A stretch of DNA of 64,000 bases from Olsenella profusa F0195 (lineage in GTDB: Bacteria > Actinomycetota > Coriobacteriia > Coriobacteriales > Atopobiaceae): contig NZ_AWEZ01000020.1 in NCBI RefSeq assembly GCF_000468755.1, positions 1 to 64,000 of the forward strand, read 5' to 3'. The notes below the pieces were generated by a model, which was given only the letters and a program-made list of their open reading frames with translations, was not told where the DNA came from and made no database searches. This document shows, in pieces, positions 27,233 through 36,181 of the stretch; positions within the stretch are counted from its first letter, which is position 1; every line of letters begins with the position of its first letter. Position numbers and translations under genes: made by a program.

Positions 27233-28134
27233 TATCGGGCGACCCCCCGGTCGACCACCAGCATGCGCATGCCGACGTTGGCGGTCGGGTATCCCGGCTT
27301 CGTCGAGATCAGGTCGACGGCGGCGCCCTCGTGCCACCCGTCGCGCGCCGAGACGACGTGCGTCCCGGCCCTGAGGGTCGTGATGAGTGACACGCCCTTC
27401 GTCTCCCACGCCCCGGAGTAGGCGATCTCGTCCATGAGGGACGATGCGCCGTCCACGAGTATGTCCACGACGAGGGAGCCGGTGGAGTTGAAGTCGTGCG
27501 TCGTCGCGGTGCGGTCGTAGCGCACCTCCACGACCCTGTTCGTCGGCAGGCTCAGCGTGGCGACGGCCCTGGTCTTCCAGTCGGCGTTCGACGCCGAGAC
27601 ACGCTCGCCCGTCGAGTCCCGCACGTCGGCCAGCACGCCAAGCGACGCCCCGTAGGGCACCGCGTCGTGGTAGGAGCCGCGCGTGACGGCCCCGGCCGTG
27701 CTGGTGGCCCCGGCAGGCACCTGCATGTCGCAGATGCGCTGCGCCCTGGCCGGGATGTCGGGGGCCACGGGGCTCACGGCGGGCGCCCCGTGGGTGACGC
27801 CGAGCGTCACCAGGTTGTCGGCGTCCCCGAACGTCACGTCGTGCGCCATCACCCACACCGCGTCCACGCGCGGCGTCGTGCCGGCGTTCGGCGTCGTGGC
27901 GACCGTGCCGCCCTCGCAGTACGCCTCCACGTAGCCCTGGGATCGGTTGGCCCCCATGGGGATGACGGCGACGCCTGGCGAGACCGCGTAGGACATGGCG
28001 GTGCCGCCGCTGACCCTGAGGCCGTCCACGACGCCGCCGGCCTCCCAGTGCGCCGCGACGATGCGGCGCATCATGGCCGCCGTGCAGCCGTTGCCGGCCG
28101 CGTCCTGCGGCACGGGGAATCCGACAGTGCTCAT
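27232..28134 (-). CDS. Tail-tip/baseplate structural protein
   Basis: The product is 300 aa with GGAGG six bases upstream of its ATG. The N-terminus (MSTVGFPVPQDAAGNGCTAAMMRRIVAAH) and a middle region rich in short beta strands look structural. It lies between the distal tail-like protein and the tail protein at 25967, in the usual place for baseplate components. No specific family recognised. Confidence 0.6.
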   Translation of the reverse strand: MSTVGFPVPQDAAGNGCTAAMMRRIVAAHWEAGGVVDGLRVSGGTAMSYAVSPGVAVIPMGANRSQGYVEAYCEGGTVATTPNAGTTPRVDAVWVMAHDVTFGDADNLVTLGVTHGAPAVSPVAPDIPARAQRICDMQVPAGATSTAGAVTRGSYHDAVPYGASLGVLADVRDSTGERVSASNADWKTRAVATLSLPTNRVVEVRYDRTATTHDFNSTGSLVVDILVDGASSLMDEIAYSGAWETKGVSLITTLRAGTHVVSARDGWHEGAAVDLISTKPGYPTANVGMRMLVVDRGVAR

Positions 28135-28142
28135 GTGTCCTC

Positions 28143-29012
28143 CTATACGTACGTGTCGTAGCACGTGACCTCGCACGTGCACCCGGCGTCGGCCTCGAGG
28201 GCGAGCTGGAGCGTGCCGCCGGGCCCCACCGACGGGAAGCGCCGGGAGTCGAGCCTGCGGGTGACGTCGACGCCGCCCTGTCGCGCCGTCCCGCGCATGC
28301 AGTCGAGCACGATGGGGTTCCACACGGGATCCTGTCTGCTCGAGACAGCCTCGCCCGTCGCCACGTCCGTCACCGCCCACCCGTTGGGTGAGCTGCCGCC
28401 GATGGCGATGGTCGGCCACGCGGTCGAGGTGCCCCGGTTCCCTATCACACAGAGGCTCTGCACGGCGCCAGAGCCGCCGAAGCTCACGGGCCAGGAGAGG
28501 CTGCCCTTCGCGTCGAAGACGAGCCCCATGGTCGAGGCGGCGCCGCCGAGCATCCGGCCCGTCCGGACGGTCGTCGAGAGCCTGCGCGGGTCGGGGCACA
28601 CGACGGTGATGGAGCCGACCACCATGCTCCCGGCCTCGTCGAGCTTGTCCCACATCGCCCTGAGGTAGCCGACCGACCACGTGCCGCCCGCGCTCGAGCC
28701 GTCGTCAATGACGCGGATGCGCACGTTGCGGTGCGCCATGGCGTTGACCGACCCCATGAGCGACAGGACGCCGTCCCTGTCGTCGGCGACTGCGGCTACC
28801 CCGATGGTGACCGTGCGCGGCCCGTAGAGCACGGCGGCGTCCTCGACGTCGAAGTCGCCGTCGCCCATGCCGCGCGCCACGGAGGGCACCTTTAGATCGG
28901 GGTGGCTGTACCAGCCCTTGGTGTCATCCGTTGCGACGAGGCACGGGTCGTCGACGGGCGCCCCATGGATCGTGACGTCATCGAGGCCATCGGCCGACAG
29001 GATGATCAGCAT
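28143..29012 (-). CDS. Distal tail-like protein
   Basis: This 289-aa protein directly follows the tape measure gene, the usual place of the siphophage distal tail protein (Dit). It has a mixed alpha/beta N-terminal part and a C-terminal galectin-like strand-rich half with GWAVTDVATGEAVSS. Its start has TAGGGGG upstream. The assignment rests on position and general appearance. Confidence 0.65.
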   Translation of the reverse strand: MLIILSADGLDDVTIHGAPVDDPCLVATDDTKGWYSHPDLKVPSVARGMGDGDFDVEDAAVLYGPRTVTIGVAAVADDRDGVLSLMGSVNAMAHRNVRIRVIDDGSSAGGTWSVGYLRAMWDKLDEAGSMVVGSITVVCPDPRRLSTTVRTGRMLGGAASTMGLVFDAKGSLSWPVSFGGSGAVQSLCVIGNRGTSTAWPTIAIGGSSPNGWAVTDVATGEAVSSRQDPVWNPIVLDCMRGTARQGGVDVTRRLDSRRFPSVGPGGTLQLALEADAGCTCEVTCYDTYV

Positions 29013-29020
29013 GTGGCCCC

Positions 29021-31486
29021 CTAGAGCTCCGCGAGCGCGGAGCGGTTGAGTATCGCGGCTGCGCTGTAGAGGTCCTCGTCGTCGCGCACGATGACCACGT
29101 GTTGGTCCACGGTCGTGCCACCTGACGCGTCGCTCCCCCTGAAGAAGTCTGAGAGGGCGTCTGACATGAAGCCCACGAGCCTCTCGACGGGAAGCACCGC
29201 CTCCGGCCCGGCCTCGCCGCCGCCCAGGACGCTCCCACCGCTGGCGCCGAAGATGGTCGGCCTCGTGAGGATGCCGCCCCTCGCGTACCAGCTGACGCCG
29301 ATGGTCGGTATGCTCGGCGGGTCGAGGCTGAAGCTCCCGGATATAGAGAAGTGCGGCAGCTTTATGTGAGGCAGCTCGAGGTGCAGGCCCTTGAAGAACC
29401 CGCTTATCGCGCTGAGCCCGTTCGAGACGACGTTCTTCGCATCGCCGATCCTGCTCGATATCGTGCTGGCTATGGCCGAGAAGACGCCGCTGACGGTGCT
29501 CGAGATGCCGTTGAAGACGCTCGTGAAGACGCCTGCGATGCCCCTGAGGATGCCGCCTATCGTCCCCGCCATGGCGTTCATGATGCCGCCGAGGATGTTC
29601 GCGAGTCCGCTCATGACGGACTTCGCGCCATTGGCAGCCATTGACCAGTCACCGGTGAAGACGCCGACGAAGACGCCGACGATGGCCTCTATGGTGCCGA
29701 CCACAGCCTGGACGATGCCAGCTATGACCTGCATGGCCCCGGAGATGACGGCACCGGCCACGGTGAACGCGGCCGTGAAGACGCTCGACACTATCCCAGC
29801 AACCATCGTGAGGGCCGGGCCGACCACGCTCGCCAGAACCATTGCCACCGCCTCGAACACGGGCTGCAGCGTCTGGAACATCGGCACGAGGTACGTGCCG
29901 ATGGCATCCCCTATCTGCTGGAACGCCGTCTGCGCCGCCTGCAGGGCTGGCGTGAGCAGCGGCCCGACGTTCGCGGCGAAGTCCTGGAAGCCCTGGACGA
30001 GTATGTCCCATGCCGGGCCGAACGTCTGCGCGATGTAGTCGCCTATGCCCTGGAGCGCGGGCACGAGCGTGCCCATGAACCAGTCCGCGACCGGCTGCAG
30101 CATCGTGAGGGCGTTCGTCCCGCCGTCCGCGATGCCCTGGAGGTATCCGGCGAAGCCCTGGATGGCCTGCGCGCCGATGTTGATGGCGTCAGCGAGGCCC
30201 TGCCCGACCCACTGCACGAACTGCGAGATGACGGGCATCACCGCGTCGACGAGCGGTGCGGCGAACGACACGAAGGCCTGGGCGAGCTGCCCTATCGAGC
30301 CGAACAGGTTGCCGAGGGCGTCCTGGAGCGGAGGGCACACGGCCACGATGCCGAGGAACGCCGCGACGGCGACGCCCACCGGGCCGCTCATGGCACCGAG
30401 GAGGCTCGTGAGCGGCGCAAGCACTGCGCTCAGGCCTGGTATCCCGGAGATCACCGGCGCGAGCCCACCACTGGCGAAGGCGGCGAAGCCCGCGATGACA
30501 GGTGCGAGCGCGGGCATGATGGGGCCTATCTTGCCTGGAACCTCGTCTATGGCCGCCGAGAGCCTCTTGAAGAGGTCGACGGCGCCCTGGATGACCGGCG
30601 TGGCGAGCGGCTCGACCATCCTCGAGAGCGCGGCACGCACGTTGGCGGCCGCTCCCTGGAACGTGTCACCGGACGCCTTGGCCGAGTCCCCCAGGCCCTC
30701 GCGCATCGCGTCCGAGAACGTCTGGAAGTCTATCTGGCCCTTGGAGACCATGTCGGAGACCTCGGCCGTGGTCATGTGCAGGTGGTCGGCGAGCAGCTGT
30801 AGCACTGGCACGCCGGAGCTTGTGAGCTGGAGCATGTCGTCGCCCATGAGCTTGCCGCGCGCCGCGACCGACGAGAAGATCGTGCCTATGTCGTTGAAGC
30901 TCCTGCCAGAGGCAGCGGCGACGTTCGCCACGGCCTGCAGGCTGTTGGTCATGTCCTGGCCGCTCCTGATACCTGCGGCGGAGAGCGTGGCCGCGGCCGT
31001 CGCCGCGTCGCCGAGGCCGTAGGCGGTGCCACGCACGGCGGTCGTGGCCGAGTCCATGATGCTGGCGATGTCGGCCGCGTCGTGGCCGAAGCCGGCGAGC
31101 TTCTTCTCCGCGTTGTCGATGGCAAGGGCGCGGTCGAAGCCACCTTGGACGGCTATGCCTGCGACAGCGGCCACACCGGCCTTTCCGACGCTTCCGAGCG
31201 CACCGACGAGCTGTCCGGCGTTCTCCCTCACGGCAGTGAGGGAGCTGGACACCTTATCCTTTATGGACGACCTCACGCCGTCCCACGTCGATGACGCCTT
31301 GGCCCTCAGCCTGTCCCAGGCCGAGCCCGTCTCAGAGGACATGCCGTTGACGTCAGACGTCGCGGAGCTCGTCGCCTGCCTGCACTTCTGCTTGAAGGCG
31401 TCGAGCGCGCCGGAGGCCTTCCCCACGCCATCCGTGAAGCCGGACGAGTCGGCCGTTATCCTCGCCGACAGCGTGTAGTCAGCCAT
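29021..31486 (-). CDS. Tail tape measure protein
   Basis: The product is 821 aa, the longest protein of the phage. It has an N-terminal helical region, an ALDAFKQK start and coiled coil, repeated hydrophobic Ala/Gly/Val helices in the middle (VVAGIVQAVVGTIEAIVGVF-like), and a C-terminal polar domain. This is the standard tape measure architecture. It sets tail length; the known scale of about 0.15 nm per residue suggests a tail near 120 nm. It lies 3 bases after the tail chaperone frame. Confidence 0.92.
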   Translation of the reverse strand: MADYTLSARITADSSGFTDGVGKASGALDAFKQKCRQATSSATSDVNGMSSETGSAWDRLRAKASSTWDGVRSSIKDKVSSSLTAVRENAGQLVGALGSVGKAGVAAVAGIAVQGGFDRALAIDNAEKKLAGFGHDAADIASIMDSATTAVRGTAYGLGDAATAAATLSAAGIRSGQDMTNSLQAVANVAAASGRSFNDIGTIFSSVAARGKLMGDDMLQLTSSGVPVLQLLADHLHMTTAEVSDMVSKGQIDFQTFSDAMREGLGDSAKASGDTFQGAAANVRAALSRMVEPLATPVIQGAVDLFKRLSAAIDEVPGKIGPIMPALAPVIAGFAAFASGGLAPVISGIPGLSAVLAPLTSLLGAMSGPVGVAVAAFLGIVAVCPPLQDALGNLFGSIGQLAQAFVSFAAPLVDAVMPVISQFVQWVGQGLADAINIGAQAIQGFAGYLQGIADGGTNALTMLQPVADWFMGTLVPALQGIGDYIAQTFGPAWDILVQGFQDFAANVGPLLTPALQAAQTAFQQIGDAIGTYLVPMFQTLQPVFEAVAMVLASVVGPALTMVAGIVSSVFTAAFTVAGAVISGAMQVIAGIVQAVVGTIEAIVGVFVGVFTGDWSMAANGAKSVMSGLANILGGIMNAMAGTIGGILRGIAGVFTSVFNGISSTVSGVFSAIASTISSRIGDAKNVVSNGLSAISGFFKGLHLELPHIKLPHFSISGSFSLDPPSIPTIGVSWYARGGILTRPTIFGASGGSVLGGGEAGPEAVLPVERLVGFMSDALSDFFRGSDASGGTTVDQHVVIVRDDEDLYSAAAILNRSALAEL

Positions 31487-31489
31487 GTG

Positions 31490-32181
31490 TCACCGCCCGT
31501 CGATGTGTGCCTGTATGTCGCGCATCTTGTCTCGCGCCTGTCGTGGGCTCATGCGCCTCATGGCAGTGAGGTCCTCGTAGAGCCTGACCGCCCTGCTTCC
31601 CTTCTTGGCCATGGCGTTGGCGAGGGCGTTGGCGAGGGCGTCCCTCAGCGTCTCTGCCTCCTCGGCGTCCCTGTCCTCGATGGCGCGCGCCAGGAGCACC
31701 CTCTGAGCCTGCGTGATGCCGTCCCACTGGTCAGGCGTCCACCCGAGCCTCGCGGCCACGTACGCCCACTCGGCGTCCTCGGCGTGCTCCCGTGGGACGA
31801 GCCTCATCCACGGGTGGCCGACGCTGCCTGCGCTGGTGCGCCTGATGACCTGCCTTGTGAGGGCTACTGGAATAAAAAACCACAGTCGCGGCTGAGAGCC
31901 TCTGCGGCCAGGTTCATGAGCGACACCATGCCGTGCTCGCCGATGTAGCCATCGACTACCTGCATGGCACGCGTGGGGTTCACCCACGCCGCGCTGCCGA
32001 CCTCGCGCAGGCCGTAGGCAACCACCGTGCGCTCGTCCTTGATGGTCGGCATCTGGCTGAACACCTGCACGACCGAGCGGTTCCCGAGGGCCGCCTCGGC
32101 CATCTCTATGCGCTTCGGGACGTACACGATCTCGTACTCGGTGCCGCCCTGCTCGAGCGTCGTCTGCTGCGTGTCTGCCAT
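31490..32181 (-). CDS. Tail assembly chaperone fusion (-1 frameshift product)
   Basis: Ribosomes slipping back one base at 31873-31879 leave the short chaperone frame before its stop and read on to 31490, giving a fusion of about 230 aa. The downstream part (from IPVALTRQVIRR) has no good start of its own and codes a helical, charged protein ending next to the tape measure start. This matches the lambda gpG/gpGT pattern in which a minority fusion product is needed for tail assembly. Confidence 0.85.
31864..32181 (-). CDS. Tail assembly chaperone, short form
   Basis: This 105-aa protein starts at the ATG at 32181 with GGAGGG upstream and ends at a TAG just after the slippery heptamer. It lies between the major tail protein and the tape measure gene, which is the invariant place for this chaperone. 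It should bind the tape measure protein during assembly. The fusion form shares its first about 100 residues. Confidence 0.85.
   Translation of the reverse strand: MADTQQTTLEQGGTEYEIVYVPKRIEMAEAALGNRSVVQVFSQMPTIKDERTVVAYGLREVGSAAWVNPTRAMQVVDGYIGEHGMVSLMNLAAEALSRDCGFLFQ
31873..31879 (-). promoter_or_regulatory. -1 ribosomal frameshift site T TTT TTA
   Basis: On the minus strand the codons GGT TTT TTA TTC are read in the short frame. The heptamer T-TTT-TTA is a canonical X-XXY-YYZ slippery site. A -1 slip gives TTT TTT ATT CCA and opens the next frame. I could not define a stimulatory structure by eye. Confidence 0.88.
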
Positions 32182-32241
32182 GCTGCCCTCCATGTCGGCG
32201 GGAGGCGTACGGGCCTCCCACCATGATCGTCGCTGTCAGTC

Positions 32242-32772
32242 CTAATGGCGGTTCGACGGCTTCGCCGCCGCCTTGGCGGCTGCGGCGGTGTCGATGTCGA
32301 ACCAGGTGAGCTTGCCCGTGCCGGTGAGCGAGATGCTCGCCGTGGAGTTGTCATCCGCAGGGGCGTCGTTCTCGTACTTGGTCACGTAGGCCAGGCCGCC
32401 GCAGCGCGGCGTGTAGTTCGTGTCGTCGTACACCTGCTTCATGCAGATGGCCGTGCCGTCCTCGAAGGCCTTGCGGAGGGCCTTGTCGGACTCGCTGTCC
32501 TTGACGGTCGCCGTGTCGATGTCGAGCGTCCAGCTCTTGGTGGACGGCCGGTTGATCTGCCAGGTCTGCTTCGTGTCCTTGCTGGTGAAGTTGGTCGTGT
32601 CCGCAGAGAGCGAGATCTTGGCGCCGGTCTCGCCGTCGATGGCGAGCAGCTTGGTTCCGTCCGCGTTGAAGATGCACGTGAGGATGTCCGAGCCCTTGAG
32701 GGCGGCCACCGACTTCTCGGTGACGCAGTACGCTCCCGAATCGAAGTTCGTGGTGGGTGCTGGGTCTGGCAT
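32242..32772 (-). CDS. Major tail tube protein
   Basis: This 176-aa protein has the composition and strand pattern of siphophage tail tube subunits (TP901-1 type), including TWQINRPSTKSWTLDIDTATV and a C-terminal ASISLTGTGKLTWFD. It starts with AGGAGG upstream and sits between the tail terminator-like gene and the tail chaperones. It polymerises around the tape measure protein. Confidence 0.85.
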   Translation of the reverse strand: MPDPAPTTNFDSGAYCVTEKSVAALKGSDILTCIFNADGTKLLAIDGETGAKISLSADTTNFTSKDTKQTWQINRPSTKSWTLDIDTATVKDSESDKALRKAFEDGTAICMKQVYDDTNYTPRCGGLAYVTKYENDAPADDNSTASISLTGTGKLTWFDIDTAAAAKAAAKPSNRH

Positions 32773-32781
32773 TGATGCCTC

Positions 32782-33210
32782 CTATTTCGCGATGAGCCCG
32801 TACGAGACCGTGAGCTCGTATGCCACGATGGCATGCCACTCGCCCGTCCCGTCGCGCTTGATGTTCTGGATTCCCATGTCGTCCTGGCGCACCAGGTTGA
32901 AGATGGGGCACTCGGACGCGTCGACCACCACGTCCTGCTCCATGGCCTCCTCGAGGGAGGCCACCATGGCAAGCACGCCCTCCTTCGACCTGGAGGGTGA
33001 CGATATGGCATGTATCTGCACGTCGAAGACGTCGAGGAACATGGTCTTCGACTTGCCGGGCCTGCTCCCCACGAGCGACACCGAGTAGAGCGGCGACGGC
33101 TCGTCGTCCGGGTCGAGGACGCACCTGGTGCCCGTGCCGTCCTGGATCCTCGCCACTATCGCGGCCACGAGGTCGACCGGCGAGAGCCGCCTCAGCATCC
33201 GCCTGCTCAT
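32782..33210 (-). CDS. Tail terminator/completion-like protein
   Basis: The product is 142 aa with an N-terminal LSPVDLVAAIVARI helix, then a beta-sheet core (FLDVFDVQIHAISS) like small tail terminator proteins. Its place just before the tail tube gene supports this role, capping the tail and joining it to the head. Met1 (33210) and Met5 are both possible; it overlaps the previous gene by 4 bp. Confidence 0.68.
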   Translation of the reverse strand: MSRRMLRRLSPVDLVAAIVARIQDGTGTRCVLDPDDEPSPLYSVSLVGSRPGKSKTMFLDVFDVQIHAISSPSRSKEGVLAMVASLEEAMEQDVVVDASECPIFNLVRQDDMGIQNIKRDGTGEWHAIVAYELTVSYGLIAK

Positions 33211-33590
33211 AGACCGGCCTCCCTCAGCGCCTCTCCTACCCTGCGTTCGAGGATAGGCTGGGCCCTGCGTACCTCCTGCGACAGGAAGTGCCGTCCCTCG
33301 ACGTAGGGGGCCTTGAGCCGCTTGCCAAGCTTCGGCACGTACCTCCCGACCTGCTGCCGGTGCCCGTACTCGACGTGCGGGGCGTACTCGGCGTTGTAGC
33401 CCACGTATCCCTCGGTGTCCGTGACCTCCTGCCTGAGCGAGTTCACCAGGCCGCCGGAGTCACGCGGCGTCGATGCCCTGAGGTCCTCGGCCATCTCGTT
33501 CACTGTCGCGGTGATGGCTGTCCTCACGGCGAGCTGCCCGAGCCCATCCAGCGCCGCCGAGAGCCCACCATCGTCCAGCGTGATGCCCAT
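33207..33590 (-). CDS. HK97 gp10-like head-tail joining protein
   Basis: From 33590 the product is 127 aa. The pattern DLRASTPRDSGGLVNSLR, GYNAEYAPHVEYGH and a C-terminal EVRRAQPILERRV match the HK97 gp10/minor capsid completion family. It should join the connector to the tail. The upstream extension of the frame is shadow of the preceding gene. It starts 3 bases after that gene's stop. Confidence 0.85.
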   Translation of the reverse strand: MGITLDDGGLSAALDGLGQLAVRTAITATVNEMAEDLRASTPRDSGGLVNSLRQEVTDTEGYVGYNAEYAPHVEYGHRQQVGRYVPKLGKRLKAPYVEGRHFLSQEVRRAQPILERRVGEALREAGL

Positions 33591-33592
33591 TG

Positions 33593-33916
33593 CTAGCCAC
33601 CCTTCTGCCTCGTGCAGTACAGGGATCGGCGCCTGCCAAGGTCTGACACCTGCGTTACCTCGTAGGTCTCGCCGTCCTGACCTACCGGAAAGCGGATCGT
33701 GTCCGCCCTGCGGACGGTGGCCACGGGTGCCGTGGTGACCAAGGCGAGGTCGCAGGCCCTGTAGCCGTTCCCCTCGTTCTCGGTGGCCGTCAGCCCCCAT
33801 GGGGTGGTGCGCACGCGCACCCTTCCCAGGCTCCTTGACTCGCGGATTCGGTTGCCGAGCCTGTCACGCCTCCCGGTGTCGGAGAGCTCATAGAGCTCCG
33901 CCATGCGCCACCTCAT
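33593..33916 (-). CDS. Head closure protein
   Basis: The product is 107 aa with a small beta-barrel-like pattern (RVRVRTTPWGLTA, TVRRADTIRFP, YEVTQVSDLGRRRSLYC), as in SPP1 gp16-type head closure/stopper proteins. ATGA overlap with the previous gene supports the start at 33916; Met5 at 33904 is an alternative. It would plug the connector after DNA packaging. Confidence 0.72.
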   Translation of the reverse strand: MRWRMAELYELSDTGRRDRLGNRIRESRSLGRVRVRTTPWGLTATENEGNGYRACDLALVTTAPVATVRRADTIRFPVGQDGETYEVTQVSDLGRRRSLYCTRQKGG

Positions 33917-34260
33917 ACGAACCTCACCTTCGGCAGCCCGGACGAGCCGTCCGCGCGGGCCATGTCGGCGAGCGCGGACAGCTCCCGGTCGTACTCGGAG
34001 AGGAGGTCGTCGACGAAGGTGACTGACATGACGTCGCCCTGGCCCTCCGACTCGGACGTGATGCCCTCGTCGAAGCGCCGGTTGACGGCCTTGACCGTGG
34101 CGTCCACCACGATGGACTCAGCCAGCGCAGGGAGCCTTGCGACGCCTGCCCGCAGGCACACGCGGTCGGAGACGGACTGGACGGCCTCCGCCAGCCACTC
34201 GTCGGACGGGACGTCCTCCCAGGCGTCAAGCCTCGCCTTGACGCGATCCAGGACGGCCAT
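33913..34260 (-). CDS. Head-tail connector (gp6/gp15-like)
   Basis: This 115-aa helical protein follows the capsid gene, where the adaptor protein belongs. Its pattern (VQSVSDRVCLRAGVARLPALAESIVVDATVKAVNRRF) matches the phage gp6-like connector family. It should bind the portal and extend the DNA channel. Confidence 0.78.
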   Translation of the reverse strand: MAVLDRVKARLDAWEDVPSDEWLAEAVQSVSDRVCLRAGVARLPALAESIVVDATVKAVNRRFDEGITSESEGQGDVMSVTFVDDLLSEYDRELSALADMARADGSSGLPKVRFV

Positions 34261-34278
34261 GCCGCCACCTCCCTGTCA

Positions 34279-35196
34279 TTAGGCTCCGGGCGTGATGGTG
34301 CCCTTGAGGACGGCGTCAGACACCTCCGGGAAGACCTTCGTGCCGCCCATGACGAGCGTGTCGATGCTCGCGTTCGTGGTGATCACGGCGTGCGTCATGC
34401 CAAGCATGCCGGTCGCGTCTGACGTGAGGCCGAAGGTCTGTGCAAGGTCGCCACCGTTGGCGGGCACGTAGGCGATGTTCAGGTTCTGTGCGGCTGTGCC
34501 GAAGACTGTGCCTGCGGGAACTTTTGCACTCGTGAAGGTCGTGCCGAGCCCCAGGAAGTCCTTGATGTAGGACATACCGAATGCGCTCTGGGTCGTGATG
34601 GTGGCCGTGCCGAGGTAGGATGCCACGTCGGTCGGGTTCACGAAGAACGCGAACGGCGGGACTCCGTCGTCGTCGATGTCACCGAAGCCGTCGTAGTCCT
34701 CGAAGATGGTCTCGAGCGCGGCCCACATGTTGGCGAGCGCGGCCTGCAGCGTCTTGCCCGCGGGAGCGGTCTTGGTCGTGCCGGTGACGGCGGCGAGCAG
34801 GTCAGACTTGATGTTGCCCTGCAGGCCCGCGACGAACTTCGCGTCCGTGTCGTTGATGGCGCGGTCACGGCCCTTGCCCTGGACGGCCTCGGCCGTGGTG
34901 TTGCGGCGCCACTTGCTGAGGCCGAGCGTGATGGTCTGGTCAAGGGTGCGGGACACCTTGGAGAGCGGGATGTACTCGCCCTCGGCGACGTTGCCGCCCT
35001 TGACGTCGGTCGTGTACTTGTAGGTCTTGATCGTGCCTCCGTCGGCAACGGGGATGAGGTTGGTCATCCCGAGCAGCTTCTGCAGGCGCTGGATGCCCTG
35101 CGCGAAGCGGTTGACGTAGTCGATGGAGATGTCAGGTGCGAGGTCGGCCGCCTTGGTGACGCCGGCCTCCGGATAGCTCAGGTTCGCTGCTGGCAT
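34279..35196 (-). CDS. Major capsid protein
   Basis: This 305-aa protein lies straight after the scaffold gene. It has an N-terminal helix, a strand-rich E-loop-like region (GGTIKTYKYTTDVKGGNVAEG), a long spine helix region (DAKFVAGLQGNIKSDLLAAV) and a C-terminal A-domain with FFVNPTDVASYLG, as in HK97-fold capsid proteins. It begins MPAANLSYPEAG with no protease domain, so a separate scaffold is used. Confidence 0.88.
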   Translation of the reverse strand: MPAANLSYPEAGVTKAADLAPDISIDYVNRFAQGIQRLQKLLGMTNLIPVADGGTIKTYKYTTDVKGGNVAEGEYIPLSKVSRTLDQTITLGLSKWRRNTTAEAVQGKGRDRAINDTDAKFVAGLQGNIKSDLLAAVTGTTKTAPAGKTLQAALANMWAALETIFEDYDGFGDIDDDGVPPFAFFVNPTDVASYLGTATITTQSAFGMSYIKDFLGLGTTFTSAKVPAGTVFGTAAQNLNIAYVPANGGDLAQTFGLTSDATGMLGMTHAVITTNASIDTLVMGGTKVFPEVSDAVLKGTITPGA

Positions 35197-35197
35197 G

Positions 35198-35800
35198 TCA
35201 TGCCTCTTTCTGCTGGTTGGTGAATAGCTCTATGTGCTCGCGGATGGCCCTCTGGCGCTCGGCGGTGTCCTTGATCGCCATGACGTCGGACTTGGTCATC
35301 GGCTTTCCGGTGCCGCCCGCCTTCGGCGCGCTGCCAGAGAGCCTGGCCTTCACGGCGGACTCCACAGCCGCGTCGAAGGCATCAGCAAAGGCATCGACCG
35401 CCGCCTTGGTGTCCTCGGCCGTCTCGCCGACGAGCATGCCCACGAGCTCGTCCGGCACGCTGATGCTGCGCCCGGCGAGCTGCCTCCTGGACTCTGCGAC
35501 CATGCCGGACACCGACTTCTCGCGCTCGAGCTCGTCGAGGCGCTTCTGCAGCTGGTCGCGCTCGTACTCGGCCTTCTGGGTCGCGTTCATCTCGGCGAGC
35601 TTCGCGGCCTCGGCGACCTTGGCCTCCTGCTGCTCCTGCCACTTAGCGAACTTCTTCGCGATGATCGCGTCCACGTCCGCGTCGGTGTAGGTCTTGCCGC
35701 CCTGCTGGGTGCCCTCGCCCTTCTTGGTCGGGTCGGTCTGCTGCTGGCCCTGCTGGGCGCCCTCGCCCTGCTGCTGCGTGCCGTCGTTCTCGTCCGCCAT
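35198..35800 (-). CDS. Capsid scaffold protein (DUF4355-like)
   Basis: This 200-aa protein is Gln/Glu-rich at the N-terminus, has a central coiled coil (QLQKRLDELEREKS) and a helical C-terminus, as in DUF4355 scaffold proteins. It is encoded immediately before the capsid gene. It should direct procapsid assembly and then leave. Its start has GGAG upstream. Confidence 0.87.
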   Translation of the reverse strand: MADENDGTQQQGEGAQQGQQQTDPTKKGEGTQQGGKTYTDADVDAIIAKKFAKWQEQQEAKVAEAAKLAEMNATQKAEYERDQLQKRLDELEREKSVSGMVAESRRQLAGRSISVPDELVGMLVGETAEDTKAAVDAFADAFDAAVESAVKARLSGSAPKAGGTGKPMTKSDVMAIKDTAERQRAIREHIELFTNQQKEA

Positions 35801-35911
35801 CCGCGTGCTCCGTATCCCCGCATGTCATGGCCCTGCGGCTCGGCCTTCCCACGGTGCTTTTAGCGTCATCACGTCTCGGACGCGCGAGCGGGCCACCGTC
35901 CCCGGTTGGCC
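35801..35911. other. 111-bp gap before the scaffold gene
   Basis: This gap separates the thioredoxin-like gene from the scaffold gene. It holds the scaffold ribosome site but no clear promoter or hairpin. Confidence 0.4.
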
Positions 35912-36169
35912 CTACTCGCAAAGCTCGATGATCCTGTCCACGGCATCGGCCGTCGGGTAGCCCCTGCAGCGCATGAGCTCCTCGTCCCCGTCGTCCACGG
36001 TGACCGTCGGGAGGTAGTCGATGTCCCTGTCCATGGCCTCGCACGGGCACCAGTCGATGTCCTTGGTGAGCGGCTCTATGCCCTCGTCCTCGAGCGTCGG
36101 CACGAGGTCGCGCAGCGTCCCCCTGCACGGGGAGCACCAGCTCGCGTGCCAGATGGTGACCGTCGGCAT
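35912..36169 (-). CDS. Small thioredoxin/glutaredoxin-like protein
   Basis: This 85-aa protein has an active-site CSPC near residues 12-15 (HASWCSPCRG), a cis-proline loop (YLPTVTV) and the thioredoxin fold order of NrdH/glutaredoxin-like proteins. It probably reduces disulfides, for example for a ribonucleotide reductase or a phage protein. AGGAGG lies six bases before the start. Finding it between the MuF gene/tRNA and the scaffold gene is unusual; redoxins normally sit with early genes. Confidence 0.85.
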   Translation of the reverse strand: MPTVTIWHASWCSPCRGTLRDLVPTLEDEGIEPLTKDIDWCPCEAMDRDIDYLPTVTVDDGDEELMRCRGYPTADAVDRIIELCE

Positions 36170-36181
36170 GAGGTCCTCCTA

